Assembly: GCA_000697055.1 (NCBI GenBank)
Contig: JNDT01002360.1
Coordinates: forward strand, 1 to 64,000
Length of the DNA stretch: 64,000 bases
Direction: 5' to 3'
Origin: Saksenaea vasiformis B4078
Lineage: Eukaryota; Mucoromycota; Mucoromycetes; Mucorales; Saksenaeaceae
Shown here: positions 1-12,308 of the stretch, piece after piece
How the letters are laid out: the number at the start of each line of letters is the position of its first letter
Numbering within the stretch: position 1 is the stretch's first letter
The notes under the pieces: model-generated
Database searches by the model: none
Told to the model about the DNA's origin: nothing
What the model saw: the letters and a program-made list of their open reading frames with translations, nothing else
Position numbers and translations under genes: made by a program

Positions 1-151
1 TCCCTCTTTACAAATTTCAAAAATAACAATATCTGCCTCTCTAATCTAATTCGCATGCGTAATTACTTAAACAACATTACAAAAGAAAACTTAACTCAAA
101 ATAAGCAGATACTCTCAATTAAAAAAAGCCGTCTAAGAGACTGGAAGGGGG

Positions 152-394
152 TGATGTAGTATCCAGCTATATCAAATGGTCTAGTGTGATTATAAGCGGA
201 TGTTTAATTAAATATATCTGAACTAACTCAGGAACTCCGTTACTGACGCAATCCAGCGCTATATAAATATCACCACCTAGTGTAGTCTTGATCTGTGGTT
301 CTGATTCCAGAATAAACTCCCCTACACTTTGGTTTCATTGTATCTCTTGTTTTCCACACTTTTATTTCAACCTTGACGACTACACGATACAACA
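152..394 (+). mobile_element. Probable 3' LTR of a Ty3/gypsy-like retroelement
   Basis: Seen: the segment starts TGATGTAG and ends ACAACA, so it has TG...CA ends. It is directly preceded by a G-rich purine tract (GGAAGGGGG) of the kind that primes plus-strand synthesis next to a 3' LTR. Inside are a TATAAA at 262 and an AATAAA at 311, which fit U3 promoter and R/polyadenylation elements. Bases 1-151 would then be the tail of the element's internal region. Inference: the element lies about 380 bases upstream of a tRNA gene, a common landing zone for LTR elements. The matching 5' LTR and target duplication cannot be checked because the window begins inside the element. Confidence 0.45.
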
Positions 395-774
395 ATATGA
401 CACAATTAATATACAATAAAGAATATAACACAAGTCTCAAAGGATTTATCTGTCTGATTCTTTTTATTGATTTTCTTCTACAAACCTTTCAATTTCTATA
501 TCACAACTTATTATTAACAAACTAATCTAAATATCAAAATAAATAAAAAATTTAAAATAGTTAAAATATAAAAAATTATTTAGTTTTATATTTTTTAGCT
601 TTTTATATTTAAATAATTTAGTTACAAGCTAAATTATTATCTATATTAAAAAAATAGATTTAATTTTTATTTATAAAGATAAATATCATTACTACCATAT
701 GCCATAATCATAAAAAAGCCAATTATCTATAGAGAGTACCAGAAATTAATATTATTTTTATCGAAAAATATGAA
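395..774. other. AT-rich spacer before tRNA-Cys
   Basis: No gene is seen. Bases about 520-760 are extremely A/T rich with short TTTA and AAAT runs and stops in every frame. Confidence 0.6.
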
Positions 775-846
775 GGGGTCATAGCTCAGTGGTAGAGCAG
801 GGGATTGCAGATCCCAAGGTCCCGTGTTCAAACCACGGTGGTCCCT
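775..846 (+). tRNA. tRNA-Cys (anticodon GCA)
   Basis: A complete 72-base cloverleaf folds by eye. The 7-bp acceptor stem (GGGGTCA with TGGTCCC, two G-T wobbles) carries discriminator T73, the cysteine identity base. The D arm contains AGCTCAGTGGTAGAGC. The anticodon loop is TTGCAGA, giving GCA. The T arm has the GGTTCAA-type box B. There is no intron. A T5 run follows four bases downstream as the Pol III stop. It reads codons UGC and UGU. Confidence 0.96.
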
Positions 847-849
847 CAC

Positions 850-854
850 TTTTT
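850..854 (+). terminator. Pol III T-run terminator of tRNA-Cys
   Basis: Five consecutive T residues start four bases after the tRNA 3' end, the usual RNA polymerase III termination signal. Confidence 0.8.
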
Positions 855-3800
855 AAATTTTTCGAAAAAAATTTTTTTTTTTTTTGTCGACAACGTTGTC
901 GTATCCAGAAGATCTCGACCAATCGGAAGTCGAATCCCAAAAGGAAACAGCTCGGCCCTCAACCATAAACGGCACGTAGCGCAAACAACATCGACCGAAC
1001 GTCATTTCCCTTTGGAAGCATTATTCCGCATTTACCTTTTTACATTTCCTGCCGACATCGTCGAATAATTATAGCATTAGAAAAAGATATATAAGCATGA
1101 ATAGGAGAACGAAATAAAGAATCAATTGACTTTATTCTTTTATTTTCTGACGCTATTCAAGTTAGCTTCTGTGGCCATTGATTGGATCAGCCAAAAAAGA
1201 AGCACGACAACGTTCGATCTACGGAGATTTGGATTTGTTTTTGGCCGTTCCTGAAATAAAGGAACAGATCGGATCAAGGAAGAGCGTGGAAGAAGCCAAA
1301 GAACGATATTGATCGAGATTATTTAAACGAGAAACACAGATCACTGCTAAAAGGCTCTTCGAAGGTTTCAGATGTAGAAATGTCTTACCGCGTTCCATTC
1401 AGACACTGAGAAAGCATAAATAGCTTCGCTATTTGTAAAGGGATAAAGATCATCTTTTCGATCTGTATTTTACTTATTCTATCATTTCCCTGATCCTGTG
1501 TGGGTTTAACCGATCAGCTGTGTCTTATAGTGACTCGGAAGGAAATCCAGATTGATAAAAACAAATATTTTTTAACAATCATTTTCTCCATCTCTAGGCG
1601 TTACTTTATATCGCTTTGCTTAACATAGTAAGATCGCATATATTGTTAAAAGTGCCGTGTAGGTAAATCCATTTTGACATAAATTCGTATCTGTCATAAT
1701 ATATCGAAAGATAGTATCGCTTTTTTTTTTGACGTTTCTTTATCAAGATGGTCTCAAAGGTCTTATTCTTCTACCCTATGATTGACTTTGTACAGGAATG
1801 CAGTATACTAATGTTATTCTTATTTGCTAGGAATTTATCTTGCCAACGCGTTCTTTAGGTTATTCTCATTACCTTCAGGACCTTTATTTTGAATTGGATT
1901 TACGATTGACCCCTAGAATTGTATTAAAGCGAAGTACTATGACAAAAGCGTACATACTGAGGTGCATTCGATACTGCGATCGTATTTTTTTCCCCCTTTG
2001 ACTGATACTATTCATTGGCATAACCTACAGCATGTCGTAGGGGCATTGGCGCTAAAATAATCACAATGGCATTGTAGAATCATCTCTTTGCTTCCTTTTA
2101 AAGAAAGAAGCAAATGGCGAGGTTGAACAGACTTGGTCAGGAATTCCAAGACAATGACACTATCATTGATTGAGAAAGTTTTTGTCGTTGTCTGCACAGG
2201 TCTGATGATGCATTTCGGTTAAGCAAGAGGGAAATGTACTAGATCAGATATGCCATTCTATTGGTACTCCTGTTGTCAAGTATGCAATGCAATGCTATAA
2301 ACAAGCACGAATAGGTAAAAAGCAACTTTATTCGTCAGGCAAGGACAAGTAAAGTTTGTCCACTCGAGAAGTGTTTCCCGATTCAGAGAATGACGGAAAG
2401 ACACGCTGTAGAAAGACGTTGTTCCGATGCATCAGCTAATGTAAAGGAAAAAAAAAAAAAGAAAAGAAAAGATGTAATTGTATAATCCGTGGTGAAAGTG
2501 TAAGTACGCGAGGTGCATGAAACCTTTAGACGCATAGCCCATTTTAGAAGTATTGTCCGAAAAAGAAAAAACAGTATAGTTCTACCATTGAATTAAGGTT
2601 GTGATGGATTAGAAAGATAGCAGTGTGTGTGTGTGGGGGGGGAAGTGAGAATCGTATTGCGTTATCAACCTGCAAAAATTTTGGGTGATGGTAACGTGCT
2701 TCTCGGACGCGTTCATGTCGTATCCATGTTCACTGATTCGTCAGTAAGATACGGGGGTTTAGTTACCCTGGTATGCTTGATAATTGTTACATTCTTTATT
2801 GCCATGAACGTAAAGACGCCCAATTTCGCTATTTTCACGTGGAAAGTTAGTCCGGAGTTGATACTTTTCGCCCTCCACCAAATTCATGCCTCAGGGGGTG
2901 TTGGGTGTGTGTGTGTGTGGAAGGATGACGCTATAACCTAGGGCAATAGTTGTTATTTGATCCTTTTTTTTTTAGGATCACAAAGGATGCTGCAGAAGAA
3001 GGCAAAAAAAAAAAATCCTCCTTCTGGTTAATTTAGTGGAGTTAAAACAATTGGTTTTCATTGAGAAATCCTGGTTCATCAGGCCTGGGATGCCTATGCA
3101 GGGCCGTGCAGATTAAGCTGTTGTGACGATTGTTATCGGAAAAAAGGTAAATCTCCAGGATAGGCTAATTCCAACATTGTTTTCGAACAAATAATCACAA
3201 TTGCAGCTATGTTTTTTCTATTCTAACAACAATCATAACAAACTTACATAACTTGCATGCATCACGGATTGGCTGCAACTATCCGGATTCAAGGGGATAA
3301 TATACTTTATCGACCCTCCTTCCGTTTGGTGATTGACCGAGCCCTAAGACATGATTAACGTGCAGCTGTTGTTTCCAGGCGACACATTACTCTTTTTTTT
3401 TTAATGTATCTAAAAAGCCTGCTTGCAGTAGGAAGATGACACAGCATAATAATAATAATAATAGTAATAATAATAATAATAATAATGATAATGAGGGCTG
3501 GACCTTTGCCCTGGAACCTCTGCTATGACGAACAACAGCAGAAAAAAAAATCCCTTTTTTTCCCAGGAAGAAGAAAAAAAAAGAAGATACATCACTGTGA
3601 CAGGAGGCAGCTCCTTCGTTTCACGGAACTGGCCTTAAAAACGCGGTTTTTTTTCTTTTCTTTTCCCTTTGACAGTAAAAAGCGGATAGGATGGGATTGA
3701 TTTTCATTTTCATCAATAGACAAAAAGATGAGATGTATTTGTTTACTTATCTTAGCTTCCAGATCTGGCACTTTCATTGATGGAACCCGAAGATACGCAT

Positions 3801-4154
3801 CATGTCACATATTGCAAATGGCTTAAAAAGGTTTGCAGATTGCATACCTACTACATCTTTGCCTATTGCTAGGCGCACTAGGTAACACCTTAGGGGCTTC
3901 CTCGTCATTAGGATGCATAACCAAAACTTGTAACACGACGATGCACACCATCTATCGAATGGTTACACCCGTTCTTGGGATGTTTGAGATAGGACAGATC
4001 TTAGATGGGATCATTTGAGGAAAGAGGATGTTTTTTTTTAAAAAAGGACGTCATAGGGCCAATATGATTGGGTAGAAAGCAGCCGAAAAAATTAAAATGG
4101 TCAAACGAAATTGAATTTCACACAAAAATTAAACCCATTCCACACACACTGAAC
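855..4154. other. Intergenic, no supportable gene
   Basis: About 3.3 kb of non-coding sequence with A/T homopolymers, an (AAT)n tract near 3448-3490 and short TG runs near 2621 and 2908. The open frames at 2627-2941 and 3833-4018 begin at non-ATG codons and resemble nothing I know. Confidence 0.5.
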
Positions 4155-5028
4155 ATGCTTGAAGCAACGGGACTTTCTATGCAACTTAATGATGGTCGCT
4201 GGCTCTTTAAAGATGTTGACATTCAGCTAAATAAAGGCGACGTGCTTGTATTGAGAGGACCGAGTGGAGCCGGGTAAATGAGAGAGAAGGAAGAAAAAGT
4301 TGATAAGTGCTTAACATTCATGTTTTTGTTTTTAGTAAAACGACCTTGTTGAAATGCTTGGCAGAGTTAGTTCCCTACAAGCATGGTGAGACCAAGCTTC
4401 ATGGCAAGGGACCTTTGGAATATGGAATTCCTTCGTGGCGTTCCAAGGTCATGTACGTTCCTCAACGACCCGCCATTCATCCTGGTACACCATTGGACTT
4501 GTTCGAGATGGTCAAGAAATACGCAAGTCAAAAAGACAAACAGTTTGGGGATCCGGTAAACATTTGGTTTTTTTTTCTTTTTTCGGTAGAGGCATACACA
4601 CCTCATCATTCATCATTTGTTAAGGTTCAAATTGGCATGGATTGGAACTTGTCTGAGTCTCATTTCACGGAAAAGTGGAGTAATCTTTCGGGTGGAGAGA
4701 TGCAACGTACAGCTTTAGCAGTAGCGTTGGCTTTAAACCCGGAAATCTTATTGTTAGATGGTAAGCTTGAATGATTTTTTTTTGGTTTAAGGGATGCATT
4801 TCTCTAAAAAATAAGGAGAAAATAGAGCCTACGTCAGCATTGGATCCTGAATCGACTATTCTTGTGGAGAAGACCTTGAAGAGTCGTACTTGTATCTGGA
4901 TTACGCACAGCCCACAACAGGAGGCGCGTGTGGCAACGAATACGTTGACTTTGGCGCGTTTGACTAAACAGATTGACGATGATGAACGTTCAGACAGAAC
5001 AGCAACGGAGATTGCTATGCAGATCTAA
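4155..5028 (+). CDS. ABC transporter ATP-binding protein, FetA/STAR1-like
   Basis: Exons 4155-4273, 4336-4555, 4625-4760 and 4826-5028 join in frame to 225 aa. A complete ABC ATPase is visible: Walker A GPSGAGKTT (35-43, split by intron 1), signature LSGGE (134-138), Walker B ILLLDEPTSALD with D158/E159 (glutamate codon split by intron 3) and switch histidine H186 in WITHS. There are no membrane segments, so it is a stand-alone nucleotide-binding subunit. Family knowledge: this compact layout matches bacterial FetA (YbbL, metal export) and plant STAR1, which work with a separate FetB/STAR2 permease. No permease lies nearby. The start is the first ATG in frame; the frame also runs upstream, but only from a TTG. 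Substrate is unknown. Confidence 0.85.
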
Positions 5029-6666
5029 AAAAGAGCAATTTTGGATAAGGATGGAATACCACATCGCATAGAAAACTATTTCCCCCCCTTCTCTCTCTCT
5101 CTATCTGTCTCTCTTTTTCTTTTTTCTTGTTTTTTGTTTTGTTTTTACAAACCTCTTGCGTTTTGTTTCCTTATCCCTCCACCTCGTTGCTAAGAAAAAG
5201 GTTAATACACGACTCCCAACTTTCCTTTTTTTTTTTTTTTTAGGGAAAATAGGATTGTGGTTGTTGTAATTGTTTGAGATTGCATGATTATCATTTTCAG
5301 TAGGAGGATGGTCTTAGCTCCTACATGCAGATAAAAAAAAGAGTCCTGGATCTAACCCTTTGAAGCATAGAACATAAAGAAAAAGTTTTTTTCGCGGGAA
5401 ATTCAAGGTCGCTGCTGCAATGCACAGCCATTCATGGGAAAAAGGGTTTTTTAACAAATTATGTTAGAGTGACTCTTTTTTTTTTCCGGGTACTGATTCT
5501 TCGGGTCGGCATGGCGGCAAACTAAAAAGTCTGAACAACATGAGCTGGGTTACAACAGCACATGGTGTGTAATGAAGGAAACGAGATACAAAAAAAACTC
5601 AGTCTCCATGGTAACTGAAAAAAAAAGAGAAGATTGGGTAATCATGCAGTTATATGCTTGGTTTACAAAAAGGGCAGGTAAATAGCATAGGGCAGTTGGT
5701 CATTTCTATTTACCAATCTACAACCCTCGGGAAATAGAACGCGTAAAAAAAGAAAAAGAAAAAGAAGGATCGACAGGCTACAGATAAGAAAAAGGGGGTT
5801 TTTGTGTGGGGGGAGGAGGAGAAGGAGGAGGAGGAAGGAAGGAAAGATGAGTCTTATTTTATACAACAACAAAGCATTGAAGATCAATAGGAAAACCCTA
5901 ATTAGGAGAAGTTCTATAAGAGAAGAAGGAGATGTTTCTATTTTCTTTCTTCATGTGTGTGTGTAAGAAAGAGACAAGAGAGAGGTTGACAAAAGATAAA
6001 GTTGTGTAAGCCCGGCTTTCAATCATTTATGGTAATTGGGGTTGTTTTGACGTATCGCAGCGGGTATTCATATGAAAAGGCTAGCAGTCGGTATATGAAA
6101 ACAAAACCTGTTTATTTTTTATTTTATTTTGAACAGTTGTCGGTCTCTTCTGCGAAAAAAAAAAAATAATAATAATAGTATATAAATATATGAAGAATAA
6201 TGGGAGGTTGAATGAATATAAAAAGAAAAAAAGAAAAATAAGGCATAGTTATTAACATCATAATGGAATAGAGAGGAAATGAAGAAATTCATGCAAAAAA
6301 AAAAGAAAAAAGAAAGAAAGGAAATCATAGCGTGGCCCATAAGAAAATGTGTTAAGGTTGACAATCAATAAAAATGCAATGGGGATGCTAATAACAATTT
6401 AAGGTTTTTGTTTTTTTTCTTTTTTTTTTCTTTTTTCGGAGGAAGAAATGATCATCATGAAAAAGAAAAGAGAAGAGAAACCGTCAACGGTTCCACAAAT
6501 GTAAAGAAGAAAAAGGAAAAGTAAAAAAAAAAAAGATGCGTGGTAAAAAGTGTTTGAGTGTGTGCGTGTGTGTGTAAATGATAAAGGGGAAGTATTTTCA
6601 GGAATATTTTCTTCTTTTTTTTTTCTTTTTATGTCTTTTTTTTTTGTTTGATCTTTTTGTTGTTTT
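5029..6666. other. Intergenic between convergent genes
   Basis: Holds the 3' regions of the ABC gene and the zinc-finger gene. It is dominated by poly-A, poly-T, GAA/GGA and CT-rich tracts. I see no gene. Confidence 0.6.
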
Positions 6667-7458
6667 TTAGAGGTTCTTGTATCGTCTCTTGCCTGCACCT
6701 TTCATTGCCTGTACTTCTGGACTTGTGCGGCAAAATTCTTCCATACGTAAATGGCGTTTAAGCGCGTCCGTGCGGGCAAAAGACTTTTTGCAACAGAGAC
6801 ATGAGTAAGGCTTAGCTCCTGTATGGACCCGGATGTGGCGCTGAAGATCGTGCTTACGAGCAAACGCGCGAGAACACATATGGCAAGGATAAGGCCTGAT
6901 ATCGCTTGATTGCACTTGACGAGTGGGTTGTGGAACGGTCGTAGGCAACGCAATGGATTGTTTTGCTGCTGCTGCTTGTTGATGTTGTTGTGGTGTGCAG
7001 TAAAAGTTGACATTTTGCTGCGCTTGTTGTTGTTGTTGTTGTTGTTGTTGTGCTGCTGCTGCTGAATAAAAGTAGGGTAATGTAGGGATCGATCGTCGAT
7101 GTTGATGATGATGATGTTGCAATACGGGTGGTGCTGAAAAGAATTCAAATTCCTCAAATGTAGAAGAATCCGTTGAATAGGGAGATGATGAAGAGGAAGG
7201 TAGACAGATCTGACCAACAGCTTGCATATCTGGTGATGATGAAGCATTGTTGAATTCTTCACCATACATCATTTCTTGCTTCATTGGTGCTGCATAGGGG
7301 AAGCTGACAAATGGGTATTGCATGGGAGATAGAAGTTCGTCTTTTGATTCCAATCCATCCATTAAAGGCATGCTTGGATTCAATGGAGGATAAGCAAGTG
7401 GGTGCGCGTCAAAAGAACCCGAATAGTACGCGACATGAGAAGATCGATCTTGGTACAT
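6667..7458 (-). CDS. C2H2-type zinc-finger transcription factor
   Basis: Single exon, 263 aa, starting at the ATG of MYQDR; the frame extends upstream only to a TTG. Two zinc fingers sit near the C terminus (about residues 190-246). The first is CHMC...HIRVH (C-x2-C-x12-H-x3-H). The second is CLCC...HLRMEEFC, where the last ligand is a cysteine (H-x5-C), as in several fungal two-finger factors. The linker VHTGAKPY matches the canonical TGEKPY type. The rest is low complexity: a serine stretch, HHHHQH, alternating poly-Q and poly-A, and a Pro/Tyr/Met-rich N terminus typical of activation regions. It probably binds DNA in the nucleus. The finger spacing recalls Crz1/Msn2-like factors, but I cannot assign an orthologue. 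Confidence 0.8.
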   Translation of the reverse strand: MYQDRSSHVAYYSGSFDAHPLAYPPLNPSMPLMDGLESKDELLSPMQYPFVSFPYAAPMKQEMMYGEEFNNASSSPDMQAVGQICLPSSSSSPYSTDSSTFEEFEFFSAPPVLQHHHHQHRRSIPTLPYFYSAAAAQQQQQQQQQAQQNVNFYCTPQQHQQAAAAKQSIALPTTVPQPTRQVQSSDIRPYPCHMCSRAFARKHDLQRHIRVHTGAKPYSCLCCKKSFARTDALKRHLRMEEFCRTSPEVQAMKGAGKRRYKNL

Positions 7459-7649
7459 GGTTAAAAAAATAAGAAAAAAAAAATTTTTTTTTGTGCGTGG
7501 CAAAGGATGAAGTAGAAGAAAAAAGAAGCATCAAAGACATGCGTATTTTATAGAAAAAAGTTATTGGGACCGATCAAGCCAAAAACCACAGACAGCCGCG
7601 CCCCCCCTTTTTCTCCACACACACAGCACACACGCACACAAGGCGCGGC

Positions 7650-7653
<4 letters not shown>

Positions 7654-7698
<45 letters not shown>
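7654..7698. repeat. (AC)n microsatellite
   Basis: An uninterrupted AC dinucleotide tract of about 45 bases, upstream of the zinc-finger gene. Confidence 0.95.
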
Positions 7699-7705
<7 letters not shown>

Positions 7706-9322
7706 GCATCCATACATACATAAACGACGACGTTGTCCTACGATGTGTAGACTAATCCAATCATGGCATATTCAACCCCCCAGGAAAAATTGACCCCCTT
7801 CTCATAACAAATCAGTTTTCTCCTTGCTTCCCTTTCTCGACAAACTGACGCCAGTCCTTTTACACTTCCCTTACTGTCTTTCTCTCTTTCTTTCTTTTCG
7901 TCCCGGCTTCTTTTCTTTTTTATATTATGAAATGATTATTGTATTTTTATTTAACTTATGTCGATCCGGGATAATTTGGTGGTACAGTTCCTTTTTGGCT
8001 TCTTTCTTAATTAAGGCATGGTGCATGAACCAGATGAAGTATAATTTCCATGGTGATTACAACAGCGTTCTTTCTTTCAGATAGACACACCTTGTGTTAC
8101 GCTCACACTCTGTTTCTCTGTCCCCCCTTTTTTAGAAGTGGGGGTTGAAAAAAAAAAGTGAGCGAAAAGTCTAAACAAAAACGTTAACGTAAAAAGAAAG
8201 AAAATAAAAAAAAGAGGAGGCGTGGACACAACAAAAGGGGGAAATTAGATAACCATGGTTATGTTGCTTCTATGGTTACGTATTTTTAGTAGTACCCATG
8301 TTGGGCCCTCGAAATGAATAGGGCGGCGGCCATGTTATCGAATTGATGGTGACCAACCAACAACCTAAGGGTTGATAACGGGCTTTCCTTTCTTCCATAA
8401 CCACCGACAATTTCGTAACAATAACACACGCTATTCATTAAAAATAGTAGAGCCTGTAACTCTATGCATCTATACATCTCATGCGAAGTTGTGCATACAC
8501 ATATTCTGTGTCTCTAAAAGAAAAAAAAAAACCAGACAAGAAACAACAACAATCCCTGCAAACGCGAAAACAAACAATCTTTTCTCTTTCTCAAAAGTCT
8601 CATTAGAACTTTGCACTAGATGAATTCAATCGGTAATAGAATAATAAAAAACAAAGTTTAAAGTCATAGTCATCCTTCTATCGATGTTTAGGAGGACAAT
8701 AATCCCGAAAATGTGGAACGCGGATTTGAGAGAAGACGAAAAGACTACCGGAGTGGGAAAAAAAAAAGGTTGTTTCACCATAACCTACTGCCGATCGATA
8801 GTAAAAAAAATACCATTCAACTTGCTACATTGTCAAAAATAGAGGTGTCATGACGCGTAAAACATTTCTCCTTTCTCCCCACACTTCTTGCACGGCACAT
8901 TTTAGATCGACAAGAGGACCTTATTTCCTGTCACCTGAATGTTTATTGTAATTTTCCATATTCACATGAGTGCAGGCTTTGACTCCATTGCCTTTTTTTA
9001 AATCTTCCCGATGAGAATTCTTCAAAGGAGGTACATAGAATATGTGTATGTGTTTCGCGCGATCATCTCGCACCCCCAATATCGCAAATGACTTGTACAA
9101 CCTACTAAGCTCGTTTGCTCTTTTTGAACCCTCTTAAACTTTTTTTTTTTTTTTTCCAATTGCTAGACAACACTTTTTTTTTCCTCATGTCTATGATTGT
9201 ATGCCCGGGAAACAGGATTCTATTTTATTTTTTATTTTGACTTGTTGTTATTTATTTTCCATAGACAGCATTACCAAGTGGCACCGTGTAAACATTCAAT
9301 TTATTTTTTTATTTCTTTGCAG

Positions 9323-9444
9323 AAATGAATTTGCCAAGACAAAGGGGAATAAGCTTGAAAGTGTGAATGGGCTTTCGGAAGAACAACGTGCGAAGCGTCG
9401 TTTAATCTTCGCGCGCAACAGCAGGAGGGTTGACACCCGCAACG
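9323..9444 (+). other. Possible isolated coding exon
   Basis: A stretch bounded by TTTGCAG on the left and G|GTAATT on the right reads NEFAKTKGNKLE...SEEQRAKRRL...DTRN without stops and with a charged, protein-like composition. A short upstream segment (from about 9265, after TTCCATAG) could splice to it. No start codon or recognisable domain was found, so this may be chance. Confidence 0.2.
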
Positions 9445-9601
9445 GTAATTCATGTACTACCTTCGGTGTTTACAACCTCTATAGACCTGACCCTCGTATT
9501 ATTATTATTATGATTATGCAGTACGCATTTTTTAAACTATAACGGCGTTATCGTCGATAAAGCTAGAAAGAACTTCCGCATACTTGATGGTTTAGCCCTA
9601 A

Positions 9602-9604
<3 letters not shown>

Positions 9605-9648
<44 letters not shown>

Positions 9649-9677
9649 GAGAGAGAGAGTGTGTGTGTATGTGTGTA
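9605..9677. repeat. Composite (CA)n-(GA)n-(TG)n repeat
   Basis: CA repeats pass through a short GA run into TG repeats. The CA and TG arms are complementary, so one strand could fold into a long imperfect hairpin. Confidence 0.85.
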
Positions 9678-10067
9678 ATCTCAATGCAGTCGCTGGGAAA
9701 ACATTATCTTATGTCTGCATCTTTTTTTTTTTTGTTTGCTGGGAAACGTTATCTTGTCTGCATCCAACAAATAAGAAAACTTGACAGCTGCAGTATCAAC
9801 AAATATTACCACTCCAATGCCCTCTCATCATCCTGAAACACACTTGTAAACATAACACATCTTCTTTTTTTACCTTCACGCAGATCAATTGGTTTCCCGC
9901 TCTGGCTATGCAGCCCTGTAAACAACAGATATAAGATCGACCCTCTTTTTTTCTATCAGACCGAAATCCTGACCCCTGGGTGACACCTTTGGGTCTGGAA
10001 ACGCATGTTCAGGATAGGGCACTTCATTGGCGCGGGTTCGACCCCACAAGAAACACCCAACAGAAAA

Positions 10068-10098
<31 letters not shown>

Positions 10099-12308
10099 CA
10101 CACAACCCCTACAACCAACGGAGAGGGCAAAAAATAAAAAAATAAAAAAATAGAAGAAAAAAAAAGGATCAGTGCATCATGATGTTGACCTTCGAACTTG
10201 GCTCTACTCCACCTCGATGGAAACGTTCGCTGCAGGGACGAGGCGATTCATTGCGGAGCCAGGGGGTTTGTGAGACATCGCTGACCTCCACCAGTTATTT
10301 ACTCATCTCTCTCTCTCTCTCTCTCTCTCTGTCTGTCTCTCTTTCCCTCGCGTCGGAGATCTTTCTCCGTTGATCTTGTCTTGCAAACGGGGAACCCACG
10401 TGAAACGAACGAAAGAAAAAAAATTAGACTACCTAAATATTTACCCGCCATCCCTTTTTTCTACTTCTCCTTGTTGCTTTACGTTCGGTCTTACAATGGC
10501 GTCAACTACAGGTACCTTTTTTGGTCCCCAAGAACAAATCGATTGGATCCAATTTCGAAGCCAGTGCCCCTTACCGGACACAGGTCAACGTAACATGTTC
10601 GTCCGACATTTCCAGAGTTCCATCTTTATTTCTCTAAATAGTTCCTATGGATCTGCATAGCCTCGGCCATTTCGTACCGAGTTCGGGGCCACCGGCCATT
10701 CACATTCATAAGTAACCAATGGTGAACTCCACACTCATTCTTTTTTTTTTAAATCCACCGTGCGTCTACCATGCGGTTCCTGGTACCTATCCTGAAGATC
10801 CCAACTCATTCATGTTTGTCACAAATAGGGTAATCAAACAAATGGTAGTACAACAAACTCCATAATATGCTTCACGAGCTTTGTATATCAATTTAATCAC
10901 ACACCCTTCATGCCTGCCGCAGCTAGGCGCACCACCCGCCTCCCCAAACAGAGAGAAAGAGAGGGAGAGAAAGACAGAGTATAAGTGAGAAAGGCGTGTC
11001 AAGCCAATTTTTTTTTTTTGCCCTACCAAACAATGATGTACGCCACACTTTCATATCTCTCTCTCTCTCTATCTTTCGCTCTTTCTCTCTCCCTCTCCCC
11101 CCCTCTCTCTCTGTATGTGTGTGTGTGAACCTGGATCAACACTGAATCTTGTTCTATTATGTACTTACCTTTTACTGGAGGTTGCCGTGAACAAATCCCG
11201 TTCCGCTCCTTCAACACGCTTTGATGTACGCGGTTTGTTACGTAACGGTTTTGGGGTGATAACTACTCAATCTGTCCATATCTCATGAGATCACCACGCT
11301 CCCTGAAGCATTGATTCATTTTGGGGGAATTTAACCGCGTAAACTCGAAAAAAGGAAGGTACCACACCGTTCGTCTGCATGAACTTGAGGCGCCGGTACA
11401 AGATGGTATCTGACAACGTCATCTATCCCAACCTATCCATTCGATCTATTGCTTCTGCAACCGACGTCAAAATGCAGACAATTGTATGTTCTTATTAAGA
11501 AGAGACGGAGTAACTCCTTGAATCCCATTCAGTTACAATTAAGGATCTTACTTGCATCAAAAAAGGGCAACCAAATTTCTTCTTACCCTTAAATGGTCAA
11601 AGGCATTAGAGAAAAAGACAAAAGAAAAAAAAACTTTATTGCATCATGATGTAATATCGCATACTCTTCTTGGGAACCTTCCAAAAAGATCACATCGAGC
11701 ATAGTAACCAGCCTCTCATAGACACAGTAACATTACCATCATCCCACAAGTATAGAAAAAAAAATTCGCATGAACCAAAATGGCTGATCCATAATGCCCC
11801 TTTCCTGTGCAGAACAGAAGTCCAGCTGATCTGCTTTTTTTTTTTTTTTACCTTGTATGTGTGTGGCGCGGACAATAAGACTATCTCGATTCAGTAGAGT
11901 TAAGGTCAGGAACATGACCTCTCTCTCTAAACTCTCGCTCTTTCTTTTCCGTCGTCCGCGTGATGCTATAGCAAAAAAAAAAGGGAACTCTTAAGTATTC
12001 GGACAAAGAAACCGTTTAGGATGTACTTGTTTAAAGAGGAATGCCAAGTGGGATTGGTAGTAGTAGTAGTAATAGTATTGTCGCTATAGATGTTCCTTTT
12101 TTTTTTTTTTTTTTGGTCTTTGTTTTCGCCATGTCCAGGAATAAAGAAGGGGAGGGATAAGCAATGATTCGTAAAGTTCTATCAATCTTTTTTCTTGTAA
12201 ACATTCTTTTGTCTTCGTCTTTGCATCACTCTTGTGACGGTTGCTGTACAATTCTAGTGTGAGCAGGTGGAATAATAATAATAATAAGGGGATTTCTTAC
12301 CTGTAATA

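Larger units (their letters stand above)
7459..12308. other. Long intergenic region rich in simple repeats
   Basis: About 4.8 kb with (CA)n, (CT)n, (GA)n and A/T homopolymers. Two weak coding-like stretches are recorded separately (9323-9444) or set aside (10370-10660). No complete gene could be built. Confidence 0.5.

Noticed and set aside
805..1068. Open frame overlapping the tRNA gene
   Set aside because: It begins inside the tRNA, does not start with ATG and has no protein-like features.
2627..2941. Frame of 104 codons
   Set aside because: Non-ATG start within a TG repeat, repeat-encoded ends, no known similarity.
3833..4018. Small frame resembling a secreted peptide
   Set aside because: It begins at TTG with no ATG or splice acceptor giving a start; the hydrophobic run is probably chance.
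7564..7755. Frame rich in Thr-His
   Set aside because: It is simply the translation of the AC microsatellite.
9980..10055. Possible second tRNA because of a GGTTCGACCCC box B-like motif
   Set aside because: The T stem has a mismatch at the third pair, and no acceptor, D or anticodon arm can be folded upstream.
10370..10660. Frame containing MASTTGTFFGPQEQ
   Set aside because: No domain, no downstream exon and a GTACCT donor-like site right after the ATG; too weak to call.
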